Below, piece after piece: positions 35,215-48,560 of a stretch of DNA of 64,000 bases (its first letter is position 1; each line of letters starts with the position of its first letter). The stretch comes from Nephrocerus scutellatus (taxonomy: Eukaryota; Arthropoda; Insecta; Diptera; Pipunculidae), in NCBI GenBank assembly GCA_947095585.1, contig OX352766.1, forward strand, positions 682,001-746,000. The letters are read 5' to 3'. The notes below the pieces were generated by a model, which was not told the origin of the DNA, searched no databases, and was given only the letters and a program-made list of their open reading frames with translations. Both the position numbers and the translations under genes were made by a program.

Positions 35215-37640
35215 AGAATGTTTTCAAAAATGGGTTGAATTATTCCCTATAGAAGATAATATGGCCAAAAATGGGTTTAATGGCTTTATATTGTGGTCAA
35301 AAATTGGTTAATTTATTTCCAATAGATCATATTGTAGTCAATTTTTGGTTAAATTGTTACCAATGAGACATATTTCTGGTAAAAATGGGTAAGAATATTC
35401 TGCACAGAATATATGAGGGTCGATTTCGGGTTAAATTATTATCAATAGAATATATTGGAGCCAAAAATGGGTTAAATTGTTGTCCATAGAAGATATTCTG
35501 GTCAAAAATGGGTTAAATTGTTGTCAACCGATGATATTCTGGTCAAAAATGGGTTAAACTGTTCTCAGTAGAACATATTAAAGCCAACAATGGGTTAAAC
35601 TGTTCTCAGTAGAACATATTGAAGCCAAAAATGGGTTAAACTGTTCTCAGTAGAACATATTGAAGCCAAAAAATGGGTTAAATTGTTGTCAACCGATGAT
35701 ATTCTGGTCAAAATGGGTTAAATTATTCTCAATAGAATATATTGTAGCCAAAAATGGGTAAAACTGTTCTCAGTAGAACATATTGAAGCCAAAAATGGGT
35801 TAAACTGTTCTCAGTAGAACATATTGAAGCCAAAAAATGGGTTAAATTGTTGTCAACCGATGATATTCTGGTCAAAATGGGTTAAATTATTCTCAATAGA
35901 ATATATTGAAGCCAAAAATAGGTTAAATTGTTGTCAGTAGATTATATTCTGGTCAAAAATGGGTTAAATTATTCTCAGTAGAACATATTGAAGCCAAAAA
36001 TGGGTAAAACTGTTCTCAGTAGAACATATTGAAGCCAAAAATGGGTTAAACTGTTCTCAGTAGAACATATTGAAGCCTAAAATGGGTTAAATTGTTGTCA
36101 ACCGATGATATTCTAGTCAAAAATGGGTTAAATTATTCTCAATAGAATATATTGTAGCCAAAAATGGGTAAAACTGTTCTCAGTAGAACATATTGAAGCC
36201 AAAAATGGGTTAAACTGTTCTCAGTAGAACATATTGAAGCCAAAAAATGGGTTAAATTGTTGTCAACCGATGATATTCTGGTCAAAATGGGTTAAATTAT
36301 TCTCAATAGAATATATTGAAGCCAAAAATAGGTTAAATTGTTGTCAGTAGATTATATTCTGGTCAAAAATGGGTTAAATTATTCTCAGTAGAACATATTG
36401 AAGCCAAAAATGGGTAAAACTGTTCTCAGTAGAACATATTGAAGCCAAAAAATGGGTTAAATTGTTGTCAACCGATGATATTCTGGTCAAAATGGGTTAA
36501 ATTATTCTCAATAGAATATATTGTAGCCAAAAATGGGTAAAACTGTTCTCAGTAGAACATATTGAAGCCAAAAATGGGTTAAACTGTTCTCAGTAGAACA
36601 TATTGAAGCCAAAAAATGGGTTAAATTGTTGTCAACCGATGATATTCTGGTCAAAATGGGTTAAATTATTCTCAATAGAATATATTGTAGCCAAAAATGG
36701 GTAAAACTGTTCTCAGTAGAACATATTGAAGCCAAAAAATGGGTTAAATTGTTGTCAACCGATGATATTCTAGTCAAAAATGGGTTAAATTATTCTCAAT
36801 AGAATATATTGTAGCCAAAAATGGGTAAAACTGTTCTCAGTAGAACATATTGAAGCCAAAAATGGGTTAAACTGTTCTCAGTAGAACATATTGAAGCCAA
36901 AAAATGGGTTAAATTGTTGTCAACCGATGATATTCTGGTCAAAATGGGTTAAATTATTCTCAATAGAATATATTGTAGCCAAAAATGGGTAAAACTGTTC
37001 TCAGTAGAACATATTGAAGCCAAAAAATGGGTTAAATTGTTGTCAACCGATGATATTCTAGTCAAAAATGGGTTAAATTATTCTCAATAGAATATATTGT
37101 AGCCAAAAATGGGTAAAACTGTTCTCAGTAGAACATATTGAAGCCAAAAATGGGTTAAACTGTTCTCAGTAGAACATATTTAAGCCAAAAAATGGGTTAT
37201 ATTGTTGTCAACCGATGATATTCTGGTCAAAATGGGTTAAATTATTCTCAATAGAATATATTGAAGCCAAAAATAGGTTAAATTGTTGTCAGTAGATTAT
37301 ATTCTGGTCAAAAATGGGTTAAATTATTCTCAGTAGAACATATTGAAGCCAAAAATGGGTAAAACTGTTCTCAGTAGAACATATTGAAGCCAAAAAATGG
37401 GTTAAATTGTTGTCAACCGATGATATTCTGGTCAAAATGGGTTAAATTATTCTCAATAGAATATATTGAAGCCAAAAATAGGTTAAATTGTTGTCAGTAG
37501 ATTATATTCTGGTCAAAAATGGGTTAAATTATTCTCAGTAGAACATATTGAAGCCAAAAATGGGTTAAACTGTTCTCAGTAGAACATATTGAGGCCAAAA
37601 ATGGGTTAAATTTTTGTCAATAGAAGATAAGGCTGGATTC
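35215..37640. repeat. 41-bp minisatellite with multimeric higher-order units
   Basis: About 59 units of 41 bp based on AAAATGGGTTAAACTGTTCT and CAGTAGAACATATTGAAGCC. A distinctive variant with GTTGTCAACCGATGATATTC recurs at 35520, 35685, 35849, 36094, 36259 and 36464. Those spacings of 164-165, 205 and 245 bp are 4, 5 and 6 times 41, so blocks of several units are amplified together. Confidence 0.95.
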
Positions 37641-39309
37641 TGTATTAATGAACATCAGTCGCACTGACTCACAGACTCACCAGCTATTCAGTCAAAGTGT
37701 GTTTGGGATGTGTTGGGATGGGGGTGGGATGGGGTGGTTTTTTTAATAAAACGCGGCCAGTTTTTTTTTCCTTCCTTACACCGGCAGCAGTAACGCACAA
37801 GACTTGAAAGAAAAACCAATAAAACGCTACAGTCAGCAGTTAGCGGCTATGGACTAGATGCTACACGTATGCATACTCACATACAGCCCTATCCAAACGT
37901 GTGTATGTGTATAAAAAACATACAGCACACACACACGCACACACACGCATGCAAACCGCGTTCCAAATTTTGTTCCGAGCTCCTTCCTTGATTTTCATTT
38001 TTTTGGTTGACGACAAATTTACCCCGGGCATTTTTTTATTTCGTTTTTTTGCTTTAAATGGGGGTTGCATTTTTTTTTTTTTTGTTATTTGTAATTTCTG
38101 TGAGGCACAAGAGGAAAACAACCCAGAGCAACCCCTAAGTAAGATTGCCGACACCACCACCACCACCACCACCACCACCGCCACTAGACGACTAGTGCGG
38201 AAAAAATCATCTGCGAAATTCGCTTTTTAATGATACATTTTTTTCCATATATCCGGACGACGACCCTCCTCATGGCACAAAAAAGACTACAACAACAACA
38301 ACAACAACTACACGATACACTTAATGTTGATGCGTAAAAAATGGCATGCAAGACGGACGCGACGGTGTCGGACGGTGCAAGGATATCTGACGCTGACGAT
38401 GAGGATGCAGTTGGACGTTTTTTTGTTGTCGCTGTGCGTTTTTAATCCAATGTCAAAAATGAACCGTGACGTCCGCACGCACCACGCCGCCGAACCGAAG
38501 GGGATGCACAGGAAACTGATTTCCGTAAATCAAAATCGAATGCAAAGGGACAGCGGCGAGCAACGCATGCGCGCGTGCTCCGGCTCCGGCTCCGCTGCAA
38601 AACAATGGCCAATGCACCATGGAATTAAGGAATCTAATCTCGAACCGAAGTGTAAATTATTGCCGTGGTGCTTCGGAACGATTGACGTTGTTGTTGTTGG
38701 GTTGTTTTTTGTTTCCTTAACTTTCCAATTTCTGTTTTTTTTTCCCTGCTGGGCGCTATAACATTATCCGTTGTAGGATCGTTATTAATTGCATTAATTT
38801 ATGATGTGCGTACACTGTGCGAGGGGGTTGGTTGTACGCGATAGGCTTTGATGCCAGGGGATGAAATATTCGTTTTCCTAATTAATAACATAACATAAAA
38901 AATAAATAGCACAGACCTTGACTGAAGGTAGCAAGTCATAAAAAATGATCACTGATTGCACAACAAAAGGCGACACATTCTCTTTCGTTATTTGTGTTGT
39001 GTTGATGACAGCATCAGGAGCCTGAAACTACACCGGTCACAAAACTGGAACAACGAACCACTCTGATATCTGCCTTTGTAATAACTCTCTCGAGCTCCAG
39101 CTGACTCTTTTGACCAAATCTCTCCAGCTTCCTTTTTACAAAATACGAGTTCATATACCCAGTCACTCAAAAGTAAAGGTTCCTTAGATTTTTCTTAACC
39201 ACACGTCTTGACCACCAAAACACGAAAATCTACATGTTGTTGCGTAGTACGAGAAACAGGATTTTCGAGCAAAAAAAGAATTATTTAGTACGGTGAGGAA
39301 TGGGAGAAT
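37641..39309. other. Gene-free stretch
   Basis: Simple repeats: (CA)n-type at about 37922-37949, (CCA)n at about 38153-38180, (CAA)n at about 38289-38308. Overlapping frames of 107-145 codons have no recognisable domain and poor compositional support. Confidence 0.5.
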
Positions 39310-39735
39310 CTTAATGAACGTTAGTAGGCTTTTTTGGCTTTAGGAGTTAGAAGTCTTGACAGACTTTAGAAGGCTTTTTGGCCTTAGGGAGAGTCTTGAT
39401 AGACTTTAGTAGGCTTTTTTGGCTTTAGGAATAGTCTTGACAGACTTTAGAAGGCTTTTTGGCCTTAGGGAGAGTCTTGATAGACTTTAGTAGGCTTTTT
39501 TGGCTTTAGGAAGAGTCGTGACAGACTTTAGAAGGCTTTTTCGCCTTAGGGAGAGTCTTGATAGACTTTAGTAGGCTTTTTTGGCTTTAGGAAGAGTCGT
39601 GACAGACTTTAGAAGGCTTTCTGGCCTTGGGAAGAGTCTTGATGGACTTTAGTAGGCTTTTTTTGCTTTAGGAAGAGACTTGATAGGCTTTTGTAGGCTC
39701 TTTCGGCTTAAAGAAGAGTCTTGATAGACCTAAGG
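39310..39735. repeat. 41-bp minisatellite (GAGTCTTGACAGAC type), locus 2
   Basis: About ten units with GTCTTGACAGACTTTAG, AAGGCTTTTTGGCC and TTAGTAGGCTTTTTTGGC, largely alternating in pairs. An RT fragment of the same strand sense follows. Confidence 0.9.
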
Positions 39736-39739
39736 CACA

Positions 39740-40192
39740 GGATGCCTCTTCGTCAGTCTTCTGGGATCGCTTCTTCCTTCCATACTTGCACTTTTAGCTC
39801 ATGAATTGGTTGGTGTATTGCGGGGCATCCTGTTTTATTTAGCTCCGCTGGGGTACCATTAGATCCCAGGGCCTTATTATTTTTGAGCCGATTTATCGCT
39901 CTGTTAACTTCGTCTATGCTCGGTGGCATTAAGATCGGCCATCAGATTACCCTGTTTGTACTTGCAGTACGAGCAACGCGGTATATATTGCGTCATACCG
40001 CGGACTCTTTGGTAAAACTTCTGCGCCTGGTGCGTTCCTCGCTCTCTGAACTGTTCTAGTGCACGGATGAGATTCTTCTCCCAGGCTGCTTTCTTTCGCC
40101 GCCGGTGGACTGTTTTTTCATATCTTCTGAGTTCTTTAGATTCTTGTTCACGTGACCGCGTTCTATGAGATTATTGCATTGCTCGGTACACA
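39740..40192 (-). pseudogene. Non-LTR ORF2, linker/RT N-terminal fragment (copy B)
   Basis: Minus strand, from the 40192 side: a Glu/Arg-rich linker (RRYEKTVHRRRKKAAWEKNL-like in shifted frames; AQKFYQRVRGMTQ), then PPSIDEVNRAINRLKNNKAL and GTPAELNKTGC, then WKEEAIPED and GILC. In intact relatives RT motifs follow; here the minisatellite at 39735 takes over instead. The upstream end is cut by the plus-strand RT pseudogene at 40195. Counterpart of 57165-57640. Confidence 0.75.
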
Positions 40193-40194
40193 AC

Positions 40195-40930
40195 ATTCTC
40201 CAGTCTGTTCCTAGAAAAGGCGAACCGCCATCTCTTTCCTCGTACCGAACCATACATACTTTCTGAGGTCATGGAAACTCTGATCAATCGTTAGCTTATG
40301 CAATACCATCACTGTGGTATCACATGAAATCCTTAGCGACCAGCAGTAGGATTTTCATAGCCAACGTTCTACAGGTGACCTGATGGCATATCTCACCGAT
40401 ATGTGGAACCAATCTATTCACAAAACAAAGTTATTGCCTTCGATATTTCCAAGGCATTTGACAGAGTCTGACATCAAACTCTTTTGTGGAAAATGAATGC
40501 CTATGGAATTTATCATCAGGTCTGCTTGATTTGACTGGTAACTAACTAATGTTCACCGCATAACCGCCGGTGTTCCACAAGGCTCTGTCTTGTCTCCGCT
40601 ACTATTTCTCATTTTTATTTATAATAACTTGTCCATTGCTTCTAAACCAATTCACTTTTTCGCTGACGACTAAACACTTAGCTTGCAGTGTTCTATCGCC
40701 TAAGCGAATCCTAAATCCCCACCTTTATCCAAGAATGGATGTTCCATTAAAGAAACTGAAAAACTTGCAATATCGGTATGTGCGTCAAGCTTCGTTGGAC
40801 CAACGACCACCACGTATTCACCATCGCCGCTAAGAATGCTGCGAAATGTTTAGATTTCCTAAAACGGTGCAAGATGTACTTCACTCCTTCAGATCTGGTT
40901 CAGGCTTGTATTCTCCCAAAACTGTGCTAA
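40195..40930 (+). pseudogene. Non-LTR RT pseudogene, same family as the 18-20 kb element
   Basis: Plus strand: QSVPRKGEP (QPIPKKGEP in the intact copy), EVMETLINR, VIAFDISKAFDRV (motif A preserved) and TLLWKMNAYGI. Motif B is read as AGVPQGSVLSPLLF in a shifted frame, and the FADD region is partly deleted. Then CVKLRW and IAAKNAAKCLDFLKRCKMYF. Multiple stops. Ends near 40930. Confidence 0.85.
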
Positions 40931-43079
40931 GCCCTTATGTATACTCGTACTAAAGGATGACAATTCATCACAGTTTAAGCATCATAATGGTGCGTGCGTG
41001 AGCTACAGTGGCAATTAGTATATAGGTTAGGTTTAGGTTTTTTTGTGGGAGGGATGGGGCGGGTGCCATAGGCCCATTAAAGTGCATAAAGGTTATTGCT
41101 AATTGCTTCCGAAAATTCCTTCATCGACCGTCTGTAAATAACCCAACTAACTTGTCCGTCCAAAAATAGGCAAATTTTGATTATTTTCCAATGCGGTACA
41201 TACCGCAGCGTACCGCAAACGCTTCAACACGCTTCATGGGGTGTCATACGTGTATTTGATTCTGGCTCTCTCACTCCTATCCTACAGACGTTCTTTGCTC
41301 CGCGTTCCCCAAAGACCTGAAACTTATACGTAAAACCCATACCTCAAAGGCGAATACCTTTGTTCCATCAAAAGCACAAAAGATGAATAATAAATCAAGA
41401 AGGGAAAGCAGAACAAGAAGAAGACGAGGAAGCTGCGATGATGCCTAGCAAGGAAATTACAAAATTCTACTTAGCATACCAGCAATGGTTGTGTAGTATG
41501 TGTGCACATCGCTTGTTTAGGGAGTCCAGTATCGCACCATTGACCCACACCACACCAGGCATCACTTGCATCTTACCAGAGCGTACGTACGGATGGAGGT
41601 ATCTATGTAATATGTGAATGGTCCGTCCGTCCGTATCTTAATGGAAAGTGCTGCTGCAGCAGGAGCATTAGCGGCATGGCTGCCCCACCATCTTCAGTTC
41701 CGCAAAAAAAAAACCGAATAGAAAAATTAAGCTTTTTTTGCTTTTTAATCTGTGCAGATGTATGTGTAATGTATACACACATGTGTACACACCTTACTTA
41801 TGGCATGGCATCTTAAGGGCAAATCACCCCCAACCACCCGCAGTCCGCTCCCTAACGCAAACTAACAAGGAACTGAAGGAAGCATGAACAGAAATAGAAA
41901 AGTATAAGAGGAGTACCGAGTGCTCGTACACCCATACATCCATTCATATATCGACCCCTGCACCCCCCGCAAGACGACTCAGATGCGGTGGTGGTGGCCA
42001 CCCCGTCTCCCGGCAGCAGCATTATGTAAAAAAAAATTAAATGAAAAGATGTGAAGAGACGAAAACAAAAAAACAAACACCCATTTTCTAATATAATGTT
42101 GTAATTTCTTTCTTTCTGCGAGTGTGCAGAGTGCACCCACCCCCTGCCCTGTCCTGCCCAGCGCCGCCAACGACAGAACCAATTTATCTACAGAACTCTC
42201 ACAGTCAATTTATCTGGAACGTCGGTCGGCATCGGTGGTGGTGGTGGTGATGGAAGCGACACAGTCAAAGACATACAACAAAGCAAAAAAAAAAATGAAA
42301 AAAAATTGAAATAAAAATCCGCACCTCACCTCACCACACCACATGAGCGCAAGCTCGCTTACTTATTCATCTCTCCAAGAGCTTCCAACAAGTTCCAATT
42401 TCTATAACCACCGACGATTGCGATGCTAGTCGTCTATGGATGACTATACCAATGGTGTTCTTCAGCGATACGAAGACGACGACGACGAGCACCGAGGAGA
42501 GCACACATACGGTACAATATTTAGTACTCTGGTGTACTGAAGTTCCAAATTCCGGATTCCAAATTCCGATTCCTTCTCTGGTCGGTCGTTCCCATTCATT
42601 TTTTCATTTTTTCATTTTGTGTGTGCCGTGTGTCTTCCGATTTCATTTTATTGCACAGACACATCAGACGACACCCCCAACTGTTGTCAGCTAGCTAGCT
42701 GCTAGAGCTAAGCTAAGTTCTCTCCTTTCCGATGATGTCCCCCGGCCGTCCTGGTGCTGGGCTCCTTATTATTGGTATAACGATGACGAAAAGGAACGAC
42801 CGACGATGAGCGCACACCAAACAAAGCAGCGCGCAGCAGCTAAAAAAAAAGTAAAAATTAACGAACAAAAAAAAAGTTATTTTAAAAGAAGAAGAAACTA
42901 CGAAGGAATATCATCCCCCACCCCATTGGGTTTCTTCTTTCTGCTGAGCTAACTCGTCGACCACGACTGTTTGTTTGTGATGCCGAGGGTAGGACGGCAG
43001 GCCACCGCCTAATAGCACATTTTGTGACGATTTTTGACGGAAAGAACTCAGAAAGAGAGTGTTATCACGGTTTACTAAG
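40931..43079. other. Gene-free stretch
   Basis: No coding sequence recognised. (CACA)-type runs near 41775-41793, (GGT)n near 42234-42249, (GAC)n near 42473-42486 and A-runs near 42284-42305. Confidence 0.5.
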
Positions 43080-44640
43080 GAAGAGGTTTAAGGAAATAGT
43101 ATTTTTTTTTCATATACATATTTATATATTTTGGAGGTGGAAAGAGAAAAGGCAGATATTTAAGTGATTAATATTAAAAAAGGAAGAACATTCTATAATT
43201 ATCCTGTAATTATAATATGTATTTAATTTTTATTTTGTTTTTTCCTATAAACTTGCCATAATCTTCAACAGTTATAAACTCATCCTATAATCATCCTATA
43301 AACCTTCAGTATTCAGTCTAAAGTTCCAAAAAACATCCTGTCATCAATTTATGGATATCCTATAATCATCCTATAAACATGCAGTGATCAGTCTTAAGTC
43401 CTAAAACCATCCAAACAACTGTTTATGAACGTCCTATAATCATAAAATCAGACTTTCATCATCCTATAAAGATCCAATAATCAACCGATATTCAGAAAAT
43501 CATACTTTAGTTATCCTATAAACATCAGGTGATCAGTCTAAAGTCCTAAAACTATCCTGTCATCAATTTATGTCATTCATTTGCTATCCTATCCTTTAAT
43601 TGGAAAATTCTCCTAAATTTTTGCTCGATCATGCTATAATCCATCTTCAATGTTGAAATTATTTTTTCATCATCATAGAAATATCCTATAATCATAAAAA
43701 CATCCTACAACCTTCTTGTAAAGAAATCATCCTGCAAAATTCTTTGATCATACTATAAATATCCTATAATGATAATATGTTTATTTTTTCTTCTATAGAC
43801 TTCCTCTAATCTCTTATAATTCTAAAATCATCCTATAAATATCCCATAATTATAATATGTATATTATTTTTAATTCATCTTCCTTAAAACTTCACATAAT
43901 CTCAAAGAAATCAGCCTATGAACATCTGATAATCATAATTTGTATTTTATTTTGGTTTTATCTTTCTATAAACTTCTCATAAACCCATAATAATTTTAAA
44001 TTAAATATCCCGTTATCATAAAGCTAGGCCTTGGACCGCAATTGTCAGAATATGTTTTTATTTTTATTTAATACTTCCATAATACTTTTAAAATCATCCT
44101 ATAAACTTCCCATAATTCTTTTTTATTTTATTTTATTTTTGTTCTATACTCCTATAATCCCAAAGTAATTTTAAGATCAACCTATAAACCACCCATAATC
44201 ACAAATAGTTCTAAAATCATCCTATAAACCACCCATAATCCCAAAATAGTTCTAAAATCTGTATGTATATTATTTTTGTTTTATATTCCTATAAACTTCT
44301 CATAATCCCATAATCTTCCCATAATCCAAATATAGTTCTAAAATCATCCTATAAACAGCCATAATCATCATATGTATATGATTTTTGTTTCATCTTCCTT
44401 TAAACTTCCCATTATCATTATATGTATATTATATTTGTTTTATCTTCCTATAAACTTCTCATAATCCCATAATAATTCTGAAATCACCCTATAAACTTCC
44501 CATAATCCAAATATAGTTCTAAAATCATCCTATAAACAGCCATAATCATCATATGTATATGATTTTTGTTTCATCTTCCTATAAACTTCCCATAATCACA
44601 AAATAATTCTAAAATCATAATGAATTAATCCTGTAACCGT
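43080..44640. repeat. AT-rich array of CATCCTATAAAC / CCATAATC units
   Basis: Degenerate repeats with AAAATCATCCTATAAAC, CCATAATCC, TAATTCTAAAAT and ATATGTATATTATTTTTGTT. A longer block (ATAGTTCTAAAATCATCC through CATCATATGTATATGATTTT) is repeated near 44332 and 44512, about 180 bp apart. A SINE-like tail phrase GGCCTTGGACCGC lies near 44028. Confidence 0.8.
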
Positions 44641-47399
44641 CCAAAAGGGATGATAAAAAAGTATTCAAATTGTGACGCGGCTCACTCTTACTTCAGGAAC
44701 CACTTAAAAAAAAACATTTTACCATTTTGCAAATCAATTTTTTATAGCAAGAGTGGAGGAAAACTGCGGCTCGATCAAAAGTGGCGATTAAAGTTCCGCT
44801 TTTAATTTTGGTTTGAGGATAAGGTAAGCTTACATTTATGTAATGACTGTGATAGCTGGTTTCACATTTAGGTTAAATGTCCAAAGGTCATACCTAAAGG
44901 GGCTGATATGAATTGATGTGAAATTGGAGCTCCTGATCAAATTCATGTACTGCATTAAAGGGAGATTTATTTAAAGCTTAGCAAAAAGCTTTGATTTTCC
45001 GTATATTTTTGTAAACCCACTGCATTACCTCAAAATTTGTATAAATTTTAGCTCGCTTTGCAATAATAAGTATGATAAGCTCCTTATGTCCTTATTGTTT
45101 GTAGAGAACAAAATAACAACGACGACAACAACATAAACAACAATAACAATAACAAGCTGGCCAACTTAGAAAACTAGAAATAGTAGTAAGGTACTCGTAG
45201 TTCAAGAACTAGGTCTCGTACAAAGGAACATAATCGCATTGTCTGCCATTTACTAATACACATAATTACGAGTATCTATGGGGAAAATATTTGAACGCTG
45301 CGCTTCTTGCACCGTCCGAAATCCGTTCGTTTTTAAGAATAAGCCGCCGACTTCTATTGTGCGGTAAAGAAATGACAAGGAGGCACTGTGGAAGGAGTTT
45401 GGATTTATTTTTCGTTGAAATTGAAAATGAAAATATATTATTTTCGTATGGATGTGTGTGTGTAAGCCGTGCCGAGAAGAGGTACGTAATACGTAAATCG
45501 CAAGAAAAATGGGGCGAAGATACACAAAATAAGGACTCAAGACTTTGTTGCGCTGTTGGTTGGGGGGGGGGGCGTAAATGAAAAACGAAAAAAAGAACCA
45601 ACAACAACAACAACAACGTAAAAATAAAGAAAAATACAAAGAAATAAGCCGTCGCCGTCACCGTCGCCGTCTTGCAACCAAGACCGTCACCGTCACCAGC
45701 AGCACAGTCGCCCGCCCGGCCACCCCAAGCAACTCACTGACGGAGCTCTCTCCTGGATCGTCGACAGAGAATATTTATTTTTATTCTATGGGACACACAA
45801 GAGTCAAGTCCATTATAATTATACCTACACACATAGATACATAGATACACACATGCACACACACACACATCTACTACATATGAGTAAAAAAATGAAAACA
45901 AGAATAATGGAAGAAAAAAGTAAAAAAGAGGAATGAAATACACGACGAGTACAAGAAATCTAAGCCAACCGATGAAGAAGCCCGGCCGCGTCCCGTCATC
46001 CAGGCAGTGATGGATAATAGAACAACAACAACAACAGCAACTCCACCGAACTAACAACGTGGAATTTCCATTTATTTTTACAAGGGGTTGTGGTGTGATG
46101 AGGTGTGGGTGGTGGTGTGGAGTTTGCCGGTTGAGCGATGACGGGTGGGTGGGTGTGCGGGTGGGCGGGTGTGCGGGTTGGTTGGGTCGTTAGGTCGTTG
46201 GGTCGTTGGGTGGGTGACTGCCTTACTCCGCCACTTTTTACGGTGAACTTCACTTGAAAATCAATAAGGGAGATTTTTTTCTTCACTTTACTTTGGACTT
46301 GGGACTGCATTTTGTAGTTGTCGTATGGTTTTCTTCTTCTTCTTCGTCTTGAACTTCTTCATCATATTTTTAATTTCACATTTTTCGTTTAATAAAAAAG
46401 TTCCAGTGCTCGCGTATGTACTCGCATATGCGACTGTATAGTTGTCTGTCGTAGTGTGCCTGCCTTTCCTCTCTTCTATTCCCAGCAACGCATATGCCAT
46501 CAATGTACAAAAATATATTACAGCTTTTTCTATGACAACACAGAACTCTTTCAACGGTACGCTATACAGTTGTGCCGAGAGGGGGGGGGGGTTAATTATA
46601 ACAGCCAAGTTACACACAAATTCCTCCATGCACTACTCACTTTCCTTTCTAATCGCAATGCCGCAAGGCAGTCTAATTATCACCGCGCACAAATCTGCCA
46701 AACGGCGTATGTAACATTACGAGCTTGATTGAAGAATTTTGCCAATTAATGGAATATCCCGGACGACTTCATTAGCTGAGTCAGCGCAAATTCACCGAAT
46801 ATCTCAATTACGGTTCTGTTTTGGAAGGCCCATGTAATAATATCTATGAACCTTGCGGATAGTATCTTATTCTTGTTCTTGTGCATAAAGTGTCAATATC
46901 TTTGGTACTCTCGGTGTTCTTTAAATAAATCTGGCGGTTATTATTTTGGTTCAGTCTCTCTAGAATTGCTTGGCAATTCTACAAGAGATTAAGGAGTTTC
47001 ATAGCAGTGTGTTCCTGCTCGATGTCCATTAATTTTAGAATATCATCTGCTGAACATGAGTTGCGGCTCATTTGGAATAGCAGACAGGTGTCACTCAGCA
47101 TCTGCAGGATGCCTTCTGTTGCTCTGTGGCAATCAAGACATCAAACGTAAGATTCAATGAACCTTCGCCTTACCAGAGACCAGACTACAGAGCCCCGGAT
47201 AACCACCGTATCGTGTCGGTCGTGTGCTTGGAACAAAAATACAGTGCGGGACATATTGTTGGACCGAAAGACAAGACAAATAAGACTGTCCTTTTGAATT
47301 TTTGGATTAGAGACATTGGTTATTTGAATAAAAAATGAGCGCAACTAAGTGAGTGCGTGTACTTGACTTGTGTACGCGCTTTAGAAATTGGTGTGATTA
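44641..47399. other. Gene-free stretch
   Basis: (CAA)n near 45600-45617, GTCACC/GTCGCC repeats near 45652-45700, (CA)n near 45854-45869, G-run near 45562-45571, GGGT/GGGC repeats near 46140-46215 and G-run near 46581-46590. Overlapping frames of about 100-130 codons carry no recognised domain. Confidence 0.5.
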
Positions 47400-48560
47400 A
47401 AAGATTTCCAAAGACACCAAAAATACCTCCAAAAAGACCCTCAAAAGACTCCCAAAATATCACCCAAAAAATCCTCCCAAAAGACCCATATAAAGACCTT
47501 TCAAAAGACACCAAAAATACCTCCTTAAGGCCATCAAAACACTCCAAAAACACCTCCAAAAAGACCCCAAAAAGACCCTCAAATAGACCCTCAAAAGACT
47601 TTTAAAAGAACCACAAATACTCCCAAAAGAAAGGGAAAGTAGAAAGAATTTAAGAAGACCAAAGACCAAAAGACCTCTTAAGAGACCCCCAAAGTACCTC
47701 CTATAACCCATCAAAACACTCTTAAAAGATCCGAAAAAAGACCCTCAAAAGACTTCCGAAATACCACCCCTCAAAACAACCTCTCAGAAGACCCATCAAA
47801 AGACCTCACAAAAGACCGCCAAATCTTTTCCAAAAGAGCCACAAATACTCCCAAAAGAAAGGGAAAGAAGTAAGAATCCAAAAAGACCTACCAAAAGACC
47901 TCTTAAAAGACCCCCAAACTACCACCTAAAAGCCATATAAACACTCCAATAAGACCCACAAAAGACGTCCAAAATACCAGCCAAAACAACCTCTCGAAAG
48001 AACCATCCAAAGACCTTTCAAAAGACCGCCAAATCATTTCCAAAAGAACCACAAATATTCCCAAAAGAAATGGAAAGGAAAAGACCTCTTAAAAGACCCC
48101 CAAAATACCTCCTAAAAGCTATCAAAACACTCCAAAAGACCCCCAAAAATTCCACCCAAAAAACCCTCTCAAAAGACCCATCAAAAGACCGCGAAACCAC
48201 TTTAAAATAGCCGCAAAAACTCCCAAAAGACCTACCCAAAGACCTATCAAAATATCCTAAGAAGGATCAGGGACACCAAATAGTCTCCCAAATACCACTC
48301 AAGACACTCAAAATGCTCTCACTCCTAAAAGACCCCATAATACCCAAAACGACCACCAAAAGACTCTGCAAAGAACCCAAAAGGACCCAAAAAAACCATC
48401 CTAAAGAGCCTTTAAGAACTCCTAAAGTGCAACCAGAACACCATCAAAAGACCAATCCCCCCCCCCCATCCCCAATACCACCAAAAAGGCCCACCCCCAC
48501 AAAAAACACACACACCAAAAGTGCACCACCAAAAGACCATCAAATGACTCCAACGTACAA
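47400..48560. repeat. Purine-rich AAAAGACCCCC minisatellite, locus 2
   Basis: The longest block of this family (about 1.15 kb): ACCCTCAAAAGACTCCC, CCAAAATACCTCC, CATCAAAACACTCCAAAA and similar, arranged in blocks of roughly 200 bp that repeat with ACAAATACTCCCAAAAGAAA (near 47613, 47841 and, varied, 48051). Lys/Pro/Ser-rich frames are artefacts. Confidence 0.9.

Noticed and set aside
34055..37640. CRISPR-like regular repeats of 41 bp
   Set aside because: The units are contiguous and all related, with no unique spacers. There is no cas gene and the DNA looks eukaryotic. It is a minisatellite.
45253..45661. Overlapping minus-strand frames of about 130 codons
   Set aside because: They overlap one another, rest on GTT-type simple sequence, and no domain or splice context supports them.
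46960..47140. Minus-strand segment with LSDTCLLFQMSRNS-like reading
   Set aside because: Short, with stops on both sides, and not matched to any family I recognise.
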